Shown here one piece after another: positions 27,651-37,509 of a stretch of 64,000 bases of DNA. The stretch comes from JBCCXL01 sp039191605. Its GTDB lineage: Bacteria; Acidobacteriota; Thermoanaerobaculia; Multivoradales; JAHZIX01. The notes beneath the pieces are model-generated. The model did no database searches and had not been told where the DNA came from. It was given only the letters and a program-made list of their open reading frames with translations. The DNA lies in NCBI GenBank assembly GCA_039191605.1, contig JBCCXL010000001.1:186001-250000 (forward strand). Reading direction: 5' to 3'. Position 1 is the stretch's first letter; the number at the start of each line of letters is the position of its first letter. A program made the translations under genes and the position numbers.

Positions 27651-30600
27651 TCAGATCTCCTCTCGCCAGTTGTGCTCGACGATGCAGATCGGAATCGGCG
27701 CGATGAACACCTGACCGGTGCCGGTACGGCTGGCCTTGAGGTTCAGCGTAGCGCCGGAGAACTGACAGTTGTCCGGCAGCAGATCCCGCAGCTCCAGCAT
27801 CAGGGCCTCGAGACTATCCGTCAGCACGTCGTTGGTGGTCGGCTGACCACTATTGCTCGAAGAGCTGGGGTTGGACTCATTCTGAGTCAGACTCGATTCC
27901 ACGTAGGAGTTGGTGATGAACTCCGAGATCGCTCGGTAGCGCGAGAACCCACCACCGTCCGCCGCCTGGAGACCATTACCGTTGGTGGTGAACACGATGT
28001 AGACGCGAGACTCACCGGTTCTGGCGCAGGCCGCGTTGGTCGTCGGCACCACGTCCGGCTGGTAGCTGCTGAAAATGGTCACTCCACCGATGGAGAAGGG
28101 GTTGGAAATCTGCCGTTCCCCGTCCCTCAGCTCGAAGTACCAGCCGTTACCGCTCTCGAGATAGTTGTCGCTGCTGCGAGCGGTGGAATCGATATCCACC
28201 TCGGTCAGATCATCGGGATCCAGCGGCAGCGAAGAACCCACATCGCCCTGGACATAGGCATCGTCCACGACGACGTAGAACTGCCCGGTGACGGGCGAGG
28301 TGCGATCACTCCACAGATCCTCGCGATCTCCGGTACCGAAGGCCACGGCGTAGCGATCGATACTGGACACTCGAATCACCGCCGCCGGATAGAAGATCGG
28401 CCGCGGGCGAGTCTCGGAGGAATCGTAGGTCCTGAACATCGGGAAGGGATCCCAATCCGTATCGCTCACCCGACCGGTGGAGGTATCCAGGGTTCCGGCG
28501 GTGGAGAGGTCCACCTTGTACATCGTGCCGTTCACGGTGCCGATATAGACGGTGTCGAAGATACCGTCGTCCCCCGCCACGTCGATCGCTGCTGGCGTTG
28601 CGGGAGCCGCCCCATCGAGCACGGCCTTGAAGAGAATGGCTCCGGTCTCCACGTCGATCATGTAGAGATGGTTACCGGCATCGAGATCGTTGGGATCGTA
28701 ACCACCGCCGAAGATCGCTACGTGACGAGTCTCGGTATTGCCACCGTTCTCCACCTTGACCATTCCCACCACCGGGCGGGACCAGGTAAAGCTGAGGTCC
28801 GGCGATCCGTTACCGTCCTCGTCACCCGTATCGGTGAACTCCCACAGCAACGAAGGCCAGGGAATGGGGCCGCAGCCGGTGGTGCCGTCATAGCAAGAGG
28901 GCACATAGTCGAGGCTACCCGTTCTCGGATCGGGAATGTTTCTCAGCGTGTAGCTCGGATCAATACTCGTGGTCAGAACATCCGGCTGGGTGACGTCCAC
29001 TGCGATCACCGACTTACCGCCTTCGCGCATGCCGCCGAAGACCACCGTTCGCCATTCCCGATCCCCGGCGGCTGGCGTGCCGCTATGAGAGGGATCGAGG
29101 AACACATCCTGTGCCACCAGCGGCCCGTCTACCGAGTATTGGTGAGTGATACCGACATTGTTGGGAGCGGTGGTGCTGTCGTCGTCCCAGAAATCAGTTT
29201 GGGTCCTGATCACCGGCATCGTGTCCCGGGGGACGATGGAGGCGAGCTCGCGACCGGTGCCGTTGTCGAACACCCGCTCGACCTCGCCGGCGCTGGTCTG
29301 TTCACGAATGATGCCGCTATCGAAGAAGTGCAGCTGGCCGTCGTTGGCCCCCACCGCGAGCACCTTGCGGCGCCATTGATGCTTCTCGAAGTAGCAGCGA
29401 TAGCCGGGGTTGGGACTCGATGCGTCGTCACAAGGCCGGTCGTTGCTCTCCAGATCCAGGGTGAAGTAATCGAAGCGGTTGGGCCGATCGATAACCAGCG
29501 GATCGGAGTGGAAGATGTCGCCGAGGACGTAGTTGAGGGTCTCGGTCACCGAATTGCCGTTGGAGTCGGTCACCGTCACCGTTTCGGTCTTCTGCTTGTA
29601 GATGTCCACCAGCACGTCGGCGCCCTCCACCTTGGCGAGGGTGAAGCTCGCCGAGGGAGGGGTGCTGTAGCCGCTAATGCCGAGGCCGAAGAGCAGGTCT
29701 TCCCAATCGGAATCGGAATCAGCAAACTCTAGCCAGAAGTCCGAGCGGGGCAGCGGTACCGTACCCGCGGCGGCGGTATCCGGCGCGTAGTACACCCGGC
29801 GACGATCTTCCTCCGGGCCCACCGGAGTTCCGCTTCCGGCGATCGCGGCGATCAGCTCCGTCTCGCTGAGGCTCTGGTCATAGAGCTCCTCGCCCGCGTC
29901 CCAGGCGCGGCAGGCGGACGTATCCGTCGCGCCGCAGATTCGATCCCGATCGGGAGTCAGGTCACTGTTCACCGGCAGCGGCTTGAGATAGGCGTCCAGC
30001 TGACCGGCCCAGATGGGCTGCACCTGCACCGGGGTGAAGGTGGTGAGATAGATCTTGTCCGCCACGTTCTGCTGCACCGAAGGCACCGCTGCCGCGGCGA
30101 AGGTCGTGGCGTCCTGCCGAATCTCGTTGAAGATGGTGCTCAGCACCGCCACGAGCTCCTCGGGACTCTGGGGGCGGAAGGGCTCCCCGGTACCGCCGGC
30201 GGCGGCGATCTCATCGAGAGAATCGGTGCCGGCGGTATCCTCGACGCCGAAGCCGATAACGTAGGTCTGTACCGAAAGATCCTCGAAAAGCGTTCGGGCG
30301 GCGGTCTCACCATTGGAGCTACAGGTCTCGAGACCATCGGTGAGGAACACGATGTAAGAGCTTCGGCAGCCCCAATCCGCATCATCGGTGGCCGCGATGT
30401 CATCCCACGCGGCATACCAATTCTTCACGTCGTCCAGGGAATTACCCAGGGGAGTCGAGCCCCGAGGAATCATCGTCGAGCCCCCGGCAGACCGCACCCC
30501 GGCGATCCAGTCGAGCTTGTTGTCGGTGGGGAAATCCTCCAGGAAGGGAGCGATCCTGAAGTCCGGCTCGAAGGTGGCGTCGGTATCTGGATCCCCCGAG

Positions 30601-31700
30601 AAGGTCAGGCGGTTGAGCGCCAGCCGGTCGAGCACCTCGGTGAAGTTATCGTCATCCCAGTTGAGGGGAATCACGTCACCGTATTCCCTCACCGCGGGCA
30701 GAGAAGTATTGGTGGTCGCCCGCTTGAGATTGACATAGGTAGTTTCCGAAGAGCCACGGTAGTTGTCGTCACTCTCGTCGTCGTTGGGGTCCCACCCGTC
30801 GCAGGTACCGCCGGCGAAGCTGCCCTGGTGGTCGAAGAACTGCTGGCGCCCGTTGGGAGAAGCAACCGTGGACTTGTTGGCTCCGAGATCGACGTAGACA
30901 TAACCGTCTTCGGCCAGGTCGTCCGCCAGCTCGAAGGTGATCCGCTTGGTGGTATCCACGCCGCTGAAGTTCCAAGAGCGAATGCGAACATCCACCTCGA
31001 TGGTGGCGTCGACTCCGGGGATTCCCGCCACCGGATAGAAGATCACCTGATAGCGCCAATTGGTGCTCTGGGAGTTGTCGGCTCGAATGTAGTAGAAGGT
31101 GGTGTCGGTACCGAACATGCCCATCTTCGGGTTGCGCAACATGCGCTCGTATTCCCACTCGTCGTTGAGGCGCGCCGGATCCCCGTCCCAGCAGCCGTCG
31201 TCGCGATCCTCGATGCACTCGGAATAGGGAATCTCGCGACCGAAGGAGTGAATCTCGCCTCTCTGAGGGTAGGTCCACACCACGTTGCCGCTGCCGTAGG
31301 GGTCGTCCAGGATGTCGATTCCGTCCTCCGCCACTCGGTACAGCCAATGCTTGCGGCGCACCCGAAGATCGTTCTGATTGAAGGTGGCGAAGCCGAAGTT
31401 CACCGTTCCCTGGAGATTCTGCACCACCTCGTACATCGCCTCCTTCGCCTGATACATCTTCGAATCAGGGGAATCGGCGTGAGCGTAGGGCAGCTCCAGC
31501 TCACCGATGTTCCAGTTCATCGAACCGGAGGTATCCATCAAGATCATCACGTAGGGATCTTCGGCTGACTCCCGAAGCAGGTCGCGATCGTCACCGATGG
31601 CGAAGGGAGCCAGGGCCAAAACGGCAACCACGGCGATGAGTCGACTCAATGACCGCAGGACGCGATCATTCGGCAGCGGGGAAAGAGTGGGGATCTTCAT
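27651..31700 (-). CDS. pilY1: PilY1-like pilus tip/adhesin protein
   Basis: About 1349 residues. Start ATG at 31700, with GAGGAG 7 nt upstream. A signal peptide spans about 15-36. The N-terminal von Willebrand A domain has an intact metal-binding MIDAS motif DTSGS (Asp56, Ser58, Ser60). The C-terminal third is a PilY1/PilC beta-propeller-like domain, with KVLAVGANDGQLHFFDSG and TVFGGMREGGKSVIAVDV. PilY1 proteins sit at the pilus tip and act in adhesion, surface sensing and pilus assembly. It is the last gene of fimT-pilV-pilW-pilX-pilY1, whose promoter carries a sigma-54 match. I saw no fusion or frameshift. Confidence 0.9.
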   Translation of the reverse strand: MKIPTLSPLPNDRVLRSLSRLIAVVAVLALAPFAIGDDRDLLRESAEDPYVMILMDTSGSMNWNIGELELPYAHADSPDSKMYQAKEAMYEVVQNLQGTVNFGFATFNQNDLRVRRKHWLYRVAEDGIDILDDPYGSGNVVWTYPQRGEIHSFGREIPYSECIEDRDDGCWDGDPARLNDEWEYERMLRNPKMGMFGTDTTFYYIRADNSQSTNWRYQVIFYPVAGIPGVDATIEVDVRIRSWNFSGVDTTKRITFELADDLAEDGYVYVDLGANKSTVASPNGRQQFFDHQGSFAGGTCDGWDPNDDESDDNYRGSSETTYVNLKRATTNTSLPAVREYGDVIPLNWDDDNFTEVLDRLALNRLTFSGDPDTDATFEPDFRIAPFLEDFPTDNKLDWIAGVRSAGGSTMIPRGSTPLGNSLDDVKNWYAAWDDIAATDDADWGCRSSYIVFLTDGLETCSSNGETAARTLFEDLSVQTYVIGFGVEDTAGTDSLDEIAAAGGTGEPFRPQSPEELVAVLSTIFNEIRQDATTFAAAAVPSVQQNVADKIYLTTFTPVQVQPIWAGQLDAYLKPLPVNSDLTPDRDRICGATDTSACRAWDAGEELYDQSLSETELIAAIAGSGTPVGPEEDRRRVYYAPDTAAAGTVPLPRSDFWLEFADSDSDWEDLLFGLGISGYSTPPSASFTLAKVEGADVLVDIYKQKTETVTVTDSNGNSVTETLNYVLGDIFHSDPLVIDRPNRFDYFTLDLESNDRPCDDASSPNPGYRCYFEKHQWRRKVLAVGANDGQLHFFDSGIIREQTSAGEVERVFDNGTGRELASIVPRDTMPVIRTQTDFWDDDSTTAPNNVGITHQYSVDGPLVAQDVFLDPSHSGTPAAGDREWRTVVFGGMREGGKSVIAVDVTQPDVLTTSIDPSYTLRNIPDPRTGSLDYVPSCYDGTTGCGPIPWPSLLWEFTDTGDEDGNGSPDLSFTWSRPVVGMVKVENGGNTETRHVAIFGGGYDPNDLDAGNHLYMIDVETGAILFKAVLDGAAPATPAAIDVAGDDGIFDTVYIGTVNGTMYKVDLSTAGTLDTSTGRVSDTDWDPFPMFRTYDSSETRPRPIFYPAAVIRVSSIDRYAVAFGTGDREDLWSDRTSPVTGQFYVVVDDAYVQGDVGSSLPLDPDDLTEVDIDSTARSSDNYLESGNGWYFELRDGERQISNPFSIGGVTIFSSYQPDVVPTTNAACARTGESRVYIVFTTNGNGLQAADGGGFSRYRAISEFITNSYVESSLTQNESNPSSSSNSGQPTTNDVLTDSLEALMLELRDLLPDNCQFSGATLNLKASRTGTGQVFIAPIPICIVEHNWREEI

Positions 31701-31891
31701 TGGGGATCTCCTCGAGGAACGAGCTGACACGGGGTCTGGGGAATTACTGAGCTTTGCGATCTGAAGAGCTGTTTCGGCGCGCGAGCTCCGGCGCTAGACC
31801 GGAAACTCGCTACGCGGCGGGCCGCCAGGGCGAGGGGTGCTGGACTTCGGACAGGGGAAATCCGCCATCTAGCCCTACACCGAGCCGAGCA

Positions 31892-32413
31892 TCAGGGGCC
31901 GTAATCGAGAGGACCGTCGTAGAGGGCGTCCGCGGTGGTCTGCCTCGGCTGAAGCTCGACCTGCACTCCGATACGCTTCTGGGCGAGCTGCAGATTGCCG
32001 AGACGCTTGATGGCGCGAACTTCGGTATCGTGATTCACCTTCATCGGCGGCGGGTCCATGCTGGTGGTCGAGACGTCACACAACGCGCAGGGCTGCGAGA
32101 GCACCGGCGTGATTCGGTTGGTCTCGACGTCGTAACGAGCGACGGATTGATCGTTGGGGCTGGTGAGCAAATCCACCGTGAACCCCTCGTATTGATTGCG
32201 CGTCAGCAGCATTGCGACACTCGCGTCGATGCCCGCGTCGGCGGCAAAGAAGTTCTTGGTCTCAGTGCGAACGTTGTCACCGATCTGACGCTCGGTTTGG
32301 GTGACGTACACCAGCGAGAGGCCAAAGATGGTGAGCAGCAGCAGCACGAAGATCACGATGACGTAGGCGCTGCCGGCCTGAGATGAAGGGCGAGTCGAGT
32401 TGGATCGGATCAT
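31892..32413 (-). CDS. pilX: PilX-like minor pilin
   Basis: 173 residues. Begins MIRSNSTRPSSQAGSAYVIVIFVLLLLTIFGLSLVYVTQTERQIGDN, as PilX N-terminal domains do: a basic leader with GSAYVIV in place of the classic G|FTLIE, then the long hydrophobic helix and AADAGID. PilX proteins form part of the priming complex for type IV pili. A stop-to-start gap of 106 bases follows pilW. The Cys pair (CALC) lies near residue 107. The C-terminal domain has no clear motif. Confidence 0.82.
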   Translation of the reverse strand: MIRSNSTRPSSQAGSAYVIVIFVLLLLTIFGLSLVYVTQTERQIGDNVRTETKNFFAADAGIDASVAMLLTRNQYEGFTVDLLTSPNDQSVARYDVETNRITPVLSQPCALCDVSTTSMDPPPMKVNHDTEVRAIKRLGNLQLAQKRIGVQVELQPRQTTADALYDGPLDYGP

Positions 32414-32519
32414 GGCGAAAGCTCACTGAAGCGGTGGCTGGGAAGTCTTAGCTGAGAAGTCTTGACTGGCAAACCGAGACGAGATCAGGCGAAGGGCTAG
32501 GCTAGCTGGCACCCCGCGA

Positions 32520-33881
32520 TTACAGGTTGCGTACCGAGATCTGGGAGGTGAGAAGGCGTCGCTGATAGCTCAGCGCCGTCGGCGAGTTGAGCACCGCATC
32601 GGTGCCGTAGGCGCGATCCTCCAGAGCCGTTACCGGATCCCCCTCGTAATAGGGGTCTGGACGATCGGCGATGCCCACCACGCTGATGCGGATGTAGCGC
32701 AGAGGGGCCACGACATCCAGGGAGGCGCCGCGCCAGGGGGCAGCGGCATCGGTCTCCCCCGCAGCGTTGAAGAGCCAGTCATCGTTGAGGCCATCATCCG
32801 ACTCCCATACCGTCATCGGAATCGGCTGAGCCCCGGTGGGATCGTTGGTGGAGTCAAAGCCCAGAGCCACCTGGAGGTCGTAGATCCCGTTCGCGATGGG
32901 CGTCGGGTTGTTGTTCACCGCGGTGGAGGTCCCGGGATAGAAGTCGAGGTACCCGAGCACCGGCTCGATGGCCGTAGGGCTCGACTCATCGGAATCGTTA
33001 CCGGAGGCGTTGTAGACAAAGAAGCGCCGCTCCCGCAGCACGCCCACGTAGGCACCATCGGCGAGGGCTAAGGCATCCTCGTTGGCGTCGTCGGTCCACA
33101 GAGCGCGATAGTCGGCCGAATGGGTTCCCCCGGAGAGGCCGAAGCGCACGCTGACCTGATCCGAGGTGGCGCTGGAGCCACCGGAGAAGATCTCCGCAAC
33201 GATGTAAGGCTCCGAGGGCGTCGACTGCATGATGATCGCCGGATCGGCGCTGCCGTCGGTCACCGCGTCGGTGAGATCCGCAAGGTCTTGGTCCACCACC
33301 ACGGCGGTATTGCGATTGATCACGATCGTGCCGCCGGTGGCCAGGCTGAGATCCGAGTTGTTGTAGGTCGGCGGCTCGGCGCGAACGACCGCGCCCTCGA
33401 GCACGCCGCGAACGATCAACACGTCGCTCCCCCGCAGCGCCTTCACGCCCCCCGCCACCAGAGTGCGGTTGGCGTCGGTCACGTTGTTCAAGATCTCGAC
33501 GGCTCCGGAGGCCGCTCGGAACACGTCGTTCCCAGAGCCATTCCCCTCGTCGATGCTCGCCGGCATGCCGCCGCGGCCCGCGACCCGCACCGTCTTGGTC
33601 ACCTCCCGCAGTCCTGCCCGCAGGCTCTGTTGCAGATCCGCCACCTGAATCTCCGAGGTGGCAACCCGGCGATTGAAGTCGAAGAGCATCGAGGCGGCGA
33701 GGATCACGATGGAGGTGATCAAGACCGACACCAGCATTTCGGTAACCGTAAAGCCGCCCTCGGCCCCACGTCGATTCAACCTCTTCAGGGCGGATTGATC
33801 CCAAGAGACCTCCTGCGCCGAGGCGACTTCCTGCGGCGAAGAGCTATGAGATCGGCGCGAGAATGGATGCAGAGTCTTCAC
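32520..33881 (-). CDS. pilW: PilW-like minor pilin
   Basis: About 453 residues from the GTG at 33881, preceded by GGGAGG at about 8 nt. The prepilin cleavage site is G43|F44 with Glu48 at +5 (GGFTVTEMLVSVLITSIVI), and the hydrophobic stretch runs to about 68. The leader of 43 residues is long. The remaining ~380 residues are beta-rich with many Asp and Asn, unlike small major pilins, as usual for PilW. The pilV stop lies 1 nt before the GTG, giving coupled translation (TGACGTG). Confidence 0.85.
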   Translation of the reverse strand: MKTLHPFSRRSHSSSPQEVASAQEVSWDQSALKRLNRRGAEGGFTVTEMLVSVLITSIVILAASMLFDFNRRVATSEIQVADLQQSLRAGLREVTKTVRVAGRGGMPASIDEGNGSGNDVFRAASGAVEILNNVTDANRTLVAGGVKALRGSDVLIVRGVLEGAVVRAEPPTYNNSDLSLATGGTIVINRNTAVVVDQDLADLTDAVTDGSADPAIIMQSTPSEPYIVAEIFSGGSSATSDQVSVRFGLSGGTHSADYRALWTDDANEDALALADGAYVGVLRERRFFVYNASGNDSDESSPTAIEPVLGYLDFYPGTSTAVNNNPTPIANGIYDLQVALGFDSTNDPTGAQPIPMTVWESDDGLNDDWLFNAAGETDAAAPWRGASLDVVAPLRYIRISVVGIADRPDPYYEGDPVTALEDRAYGTDAVLNSPTALSYQRRLLTSQISVRNL

Positions 33882-33882
33882 G

Positions 33883-34575
33883 TCAGGTACCTCCCGCACT
33901 GTTGCCCTCTTCTCCGGGAGAGCTAGAGACCATCGTGCGTGCCGTGATTCGCCCCTGGGAGAGCAGCCGAATGTTGTCCACCGGAATCACGATCGCTTCA
34001 TAGACCTTGAAGTGAACGGCGGAGGCCAGCGAGGAGCCGTCGAGCTGCTCGTCAGCGGTGAGGGAGCCGTCGAGCAACGATCCGGTTCCGTATTGGCGAA
34101 TGTGTAGCACCCGGATCCAGTCAGCGGCGGCCAGCTCCGCGGCGGTGAAGGCCCCACTGGCGACCGCCTCGAAGTCCGTCGCGGCATCCGCAACGTTCTC
34201 GGTGATGTCGAAGGAGGCGGAATCCACCACCTCGAAGGCGTCGTCCTGGCCGCGAAGCACCTGCACGATGCGCCGGGCGTTGCTGCCGCCGTTGATCTCC
34301 AGCAGAGGATCACCGCGGAAGTCCAGCTGCCCGAGGGCCTCGAGACCGGCGGTCGCCAGCTGACTGGAATCGGTGAGCTGGCGGGCCGCAACGTTGTTCA
34401 CCCGGCTCTGGGTAAAGAGCGGAATGATGCCCACCGCAAGGATGGTGAGCAGCAGCATCGCCACCAAACCCTCGACGATGGAGAAACCGGACTCGGGGCG
34501 AGGCCGAGAAGCTCGGCGGCGCAACCCGCGACGACCGTGGGGAGCCTTTGAGCTGACGATTAGGGTTCTTAGCAT
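33883..34575 (-). CDS. pilV: PilV-like minor pilin
   Basis: 230 residues from the ATG at 34575 (MLRTLIVSSKA), chosen because it leaves a 30-residue basic leader before cleavage site G30|F31, with Glu35 at +5 (GFSIVEGLVAMLLLTILAVGII). Alternative upstream starts are an ATG at 34659 and a TTG at 34734; no start has a strong Shine-Dalgarno, so the start is uncertain. PilV initiates pilus assembly with PilW, PilX and FimT. It lies between fimT and pilW. Confidence 0.8.
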   Translation of the reverse strand: MLRTLIVSSKAPHGRRGLRRRASRPRPESGFSIVEGLVAMLLLTILAVGIIPLFTQSRVNNVAARQLTDSSQLATAGLEALGQLDFRGDPLLEINGGSNARRIVQVLRGQDDAFEVVDSASFDITENVADAATDFEAVASGAFTAAELAAADWIRVLHIRQYGTGSLLDGSLTADEQLDGSSLASAVHFKVYEAIVIPVDNIRLLSQGRITARTMVSSSPGEEGNSAGGT

Positions 34576-34749
34576 TGGGAGCAAGGAGCTGTCCTCCGCT
34601 GCGGCTTCGCCTCGGCCAGAGGCGGGCGATGGCGTCGAATGAGGGCTGTAGATGGGCATCGTTGAGGTGCGGCGATCAGATGTAAGGTGGGTGGTGCTGT
34701 CCGGGGGACTGATTTCCAGGGCCCTGCTTTCCAAATCACGGGCCGGAGC

Positions 34750-35496
34750 TCAATCGCCACACTGATTCGACGGGGTGTACCAAGGCCAGCTCACGGTATC
34801 GCCGCTGCGGCGACCGCGACCGACCCACTTGCTTTGATCCGTCGCGTCACCCCCACCGCAGGGCCATTTATGAGGCTCGATCTCCGCGGTGGCCGCCGGC
34901 TGGAAGTAAAGCCGGAAGTAATTTCCCAGGTCGTCCCCGAAGGTCGTCGCCCCGGTATCCACGATGGAGCCGTCAGCCTGGAAAACCGCTCCGTCGAGAT
35001 TTCCGAAGGTCGGATCGACGATCGTCGTTAATCCAACATTCACCGCAGCTCCTCCAGGGGAGGTATAGGCCAGCTGCTCCGGGATCTCCAACACCCGCAG
35101 GTAGTGATCCCGCTCCGGCAGCTCGTTGGCCAGCTCCGGATCGAAAGCCCGAATCGTGTCGGTTCGGTTGCCGTTGGCGTCGAACTCCGGCACGTCGACG
35201 TAGGCCCTCACCTCGTTGGTGCCGGTATCGAAGACCACCACCGTTTCGTAGCCGGTCGTGATCGATTCAAAGCGCGCCTGACGAACCATATTCGTGACGT
35301 CGGAAACGAAGCCTTGAAGCTTGATCCGAGTCACCAGGTCCAGCAGCTTTGGCACCGACACCAGCAGCACCACCGCGGCGATAGCGACCACCAAGATGAG
35401 CTCCAAGAGGGTGAACCCTCGCTGGGTGCGCCGAAAGCGGCGGCGAAACGAGGGCTTGCGCTCCGCGGAAGTGCGTTGGAATGAGAGATGGGGCAT
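34750..35496 (-). CDS. fimT: FimT/GspH-like minor pilin
   Basis: 248 residues, GGAG 6 nt before the ATG. Cleavage site G27|F28 with Glu32 (RGFTLLELILVVAIAAVVLLVSVP), followed by the FimT/GspH-type region VTNMVRQARFESITTGYETVVVFD. The C-terminal part is longer than in most FimT proteins and ends with a Cys-containing loop (WPCGGGDATDQSKWVGRGRRSGDT). It is the first gene of the minor pilin operon, with a -24/-12 promoter match at 35552-35567. Confidence 0.85.
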   Translation of the reverse strand: MPHLSFQRTSAERKPSFRRRFRRTQRGFTLLELILVVAIAAVVLLVSVPKLLDLVTRIKLQGFVSDVTNMVRQARFESITTGYETVVVFDTGTNEVRAYVDVPEFDANGNRTDTIRAFDPELANELPERDHYLRVLEIPEQLAYTSPGGAAVNVGLTTIVDPTFGNLDGAVFQADGSIVDTGATTFGDDLGNYFRLYFQPAATAEIEPHKWPCGGGDATDQSKWVGRGRRSGDTVSWPWYTPSNQCGD

Positions 35497-35551
35497 GGGT
35501 TTCTCCAGGATGAGGCCCCATCGAGAGGGGACCGTCGGCTACCGGTTGAAA

Positions 35552-35567
35552 AGCAAAGATGATTCCA
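35552..35567 (-). promoter_or_regulatory. Sigma-54 (-24/-12) promoter for fimT-pilVWXY1
   Basis: Minus strand TGGAATCATCTTTGCT: the GG of -24 and GC of -12 have consensus spacing (TGG-N8-TTGCT inside a 16-base box). It ends 56 bases before the fimT ATG. No upstream activator site is confirmed. Confidence 0.65.
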
Positions 35568-35617
35568 ATCCAAGAAGCGGGACTTAAACCAAGGATAACA
35601 GGGGGCTTATCGACGAT

Positions 35618-37507
35618 TCACTGATTTGGCCGAGCGCTTTCGGTCACGCCATCGCTACCAATGGTTACAGATTTGTCAGCAGGAATCCGCACTTCCGCCA
35701 GCGTGCCCCCTCCCTCTCGGTCCCGCAGATCGATGCTTCCGCGATGAAGAGAGACGATGCGATGAACCAAGGCGAGACCGAGGCCGGCCCCCTCTCGAGA
35801 GCCGGTAGCAAAGGGCTGGAAGAGACGCTCCCGCACCGCCCGAGGCACCCCAGGGCCTCGATCCACAATGGTGATGACCGCTTCCTCTCCATGCATTGCC
35901 CACCGCAGCTCCACCGAATCCGAGGAACCGGCCTCTCGCTGAGCGCGACAGGCATTATGCAGAAGGTTTCGCAGCGCCCGCAGCAGCAGCTGCCGATCCC
36001 CGAGAACTCTCCCTCCACCGACCCCCGGCCCAAGTCCGCCGCCATCTTCCTTCAGGGTCACCTCACCGAGACTAGGGTCCGAAGCCGCAGCACGTACTAA
36101 CTCCCCGAGATCCAGGGGCTGAAAGCGGGCGGTCCCGGGCCGCGCAAAGGCAAGAAAATCTTCCAGCACCCGCTCGAGATTCTCCGCCTCCTGCCGCATC
36201 TCCTGGCGATACTCGCTGGCGGTTTCGGCATCTGGCCTCCGCTCCAAAAGATCGAGATAGCCACGAAAGGTCCCTAGACTGTTGCGCAGCTCGTGGGCGA
36301 TCCCCCCCGCCATCTCCCCCAGCTGAGCGAGGCTCTCCACCAGGCGCGCCTGGCGCGCCTCTCGGTGCACTTCCGTCAAATCAGTGAACAGAGCGAGAAA
36401 GCCCCTCGGACTCCCCGAGGGACGGCGCAGCACGTGCACCGTCATACCCAACAATCGGCTCTGCTCAGGTCCCGCCAGAGGCAGCTCCAGCCGCTGGATC
36501 CCCGAGCCCCTAGCGACCGCTTGGCGCAGCACGGCGATGACCTGCCAGCAGGGAGCGAGAGCCCTCTCCAAACGCAGCCCGAGGGTGGCCGCTCCCTCGA
36601 GCCCCAACAATTCCATCCCTACCGCGTTGATCGCCAACAGGCGCCCTTCGCCATCCAGCAACAGCAGACCGCTCTCCGCGGACGATTCGAGGGTTCGCCC
36701 GAGCCGGCCGATCTCCCCTCCGGGCTCCGCACCGTTCCCTTCTCCCCCTGCCTCTTCCGTATCGACCAGCAGATGCCTGTCCTGCACCTTGTCGTACATC
36801 TTCTCGTGCATTCTGTCGTGCAGTGCCTCCATCGCCCTTTCGAGGGCCGAGATCAACACCTGCACTTCCTCCCCCAGCGTCGCTCCGCCTTCGGCGATCG
36901 GCGTCGGCTGTAGCTCCGGCTGCAGCGATCGGGCGCGTTCCAGCACTTGCCGCCAGGGAGCCATCAGCTGCCGAAAGAGGGCCAGCAGCAAGCCCACCGC
37001 CGCAAGATCGATCCCGATGACCACCCAAGTCAGGATCCACGCTGAGCTGCGCCGCGCCGCGAGCCCGCGGGCCGGTAGATCGACCCTCAAATAACGCGCT
37101 TCGCCGAGCCCCTCCACCGCCACCAGGGCGACCACCGCATCCTCTACCGGGGCCTCAGGTCCGAAGATCGCCCCCTCCTCCAGCTCTCCGGGAAAGCGCT
37201 GGAAGGGAGGCTCGCCGGCGGCGGATAGGGGATCACCGCGCTCATCCAGCAGAGCGACCCTAAGAATTGTCGCCCCCTGGCTCAGCAGCTTGGTCGGACT
37301 GCTCCCCGCCTCCGCTTCCGGGGCGAGGGTCCGAGCCCACACCGCGGCCTCGGTACGCCGCTCCATCCACTGCTCATCGAGCGCCCCGCGATAAGCCACA
37401 AGGGTCAGGGTCGACAGCAGCACCACCAACAGCAGCCCCGCCGGCAACAGAATTGCCGCCTCTCGTCGCCACCCGAGCTGAAAAGGCCGCCAGCGGGCCA
37501 AAGCCAC
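35618..37507 (-). CDS. Membrane sensor histidine kinase (PilS/NtrB-like)
   Basis: About 629 residues from a GTG at 37507, immediately after the prepilin peptidase stop. Two transmembrane helices (about 14-38 and 165-190) flank a periplasmic sensor domain. A HAMP-like/coiled-coil stretch leads to a PAS-like domain (about 270-375). The H-box is EMAGGIAHELRNSLG (His405), and the ATP-binding domain has LRNLLHNACRA, DRGPGVP and GAGLGLALVHR. It probably phosphorylates a response regulator; the NtrC-type protein at 25.3 kb is a candidate but unproven partner. Coupling to the prepilin peptidase gene supports a pilus role. Confidence 0.88.
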   Translation of the reverse strand: MALARWRPFQLGWRREAAILLPAGLLLVVLLSTLTLVAYRGALDEQWMERRTEAAVWARTLAPEAEAGSSPTKLLSQGATILRVALLDERGDPLSAAGEPPFQRFPGELEEGAIFGPEAPVEDAVVALVAVEGLGEARYLRVDLPARGLAARRSSAWILTWVVIGIDLAAVGLLLALFRQLMAPWRQVLERARSLQPELQPTPIAEGGATLGEEVQVLISALERAMEALHDRMHEKMYDKVQDRHLLVDTEEAGGEGNGAEPGGEIGRLGRTLESSAESGLLLLDGEGRLLAINAVGMELLGLEGAATLGLRLERALAPCWQVIAVLRQAVARGSGIQRLELPLAGPEQSRLLGMTVHVLRRPSGSPRGFLALFTDLTEVHREARQARLVESLAQLGEMAGGIAHELRNSLGTFRGYLDLLERRPDAETASEYRQEMRQEAENLERVLEDFLAFARPGTARFQPLDLGELVRAAASDPSLGEVTLKEDGGGLGPGVGGGRVLGDRQLLLRALRNLLHNACRAQREAGSSDSVELRWAMHGEEAVITIVDRGPGVPRAVRERLFQPFATGSREGAGLGLALVHRIVSLHRGSIDLRDREGGGTLAEVRIPADKSVTIGSDGVTESARPNQ

Positions 37508-37509
37508 CC

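Noticed and set aside
27534..29732. Long open frame on the plus strand opposite pilY1
   Set aside because: It is antisense to a clearly recognised pilY1. Its His/Gly/Val-rich translation is typical of antisense frames in high-GC genes.
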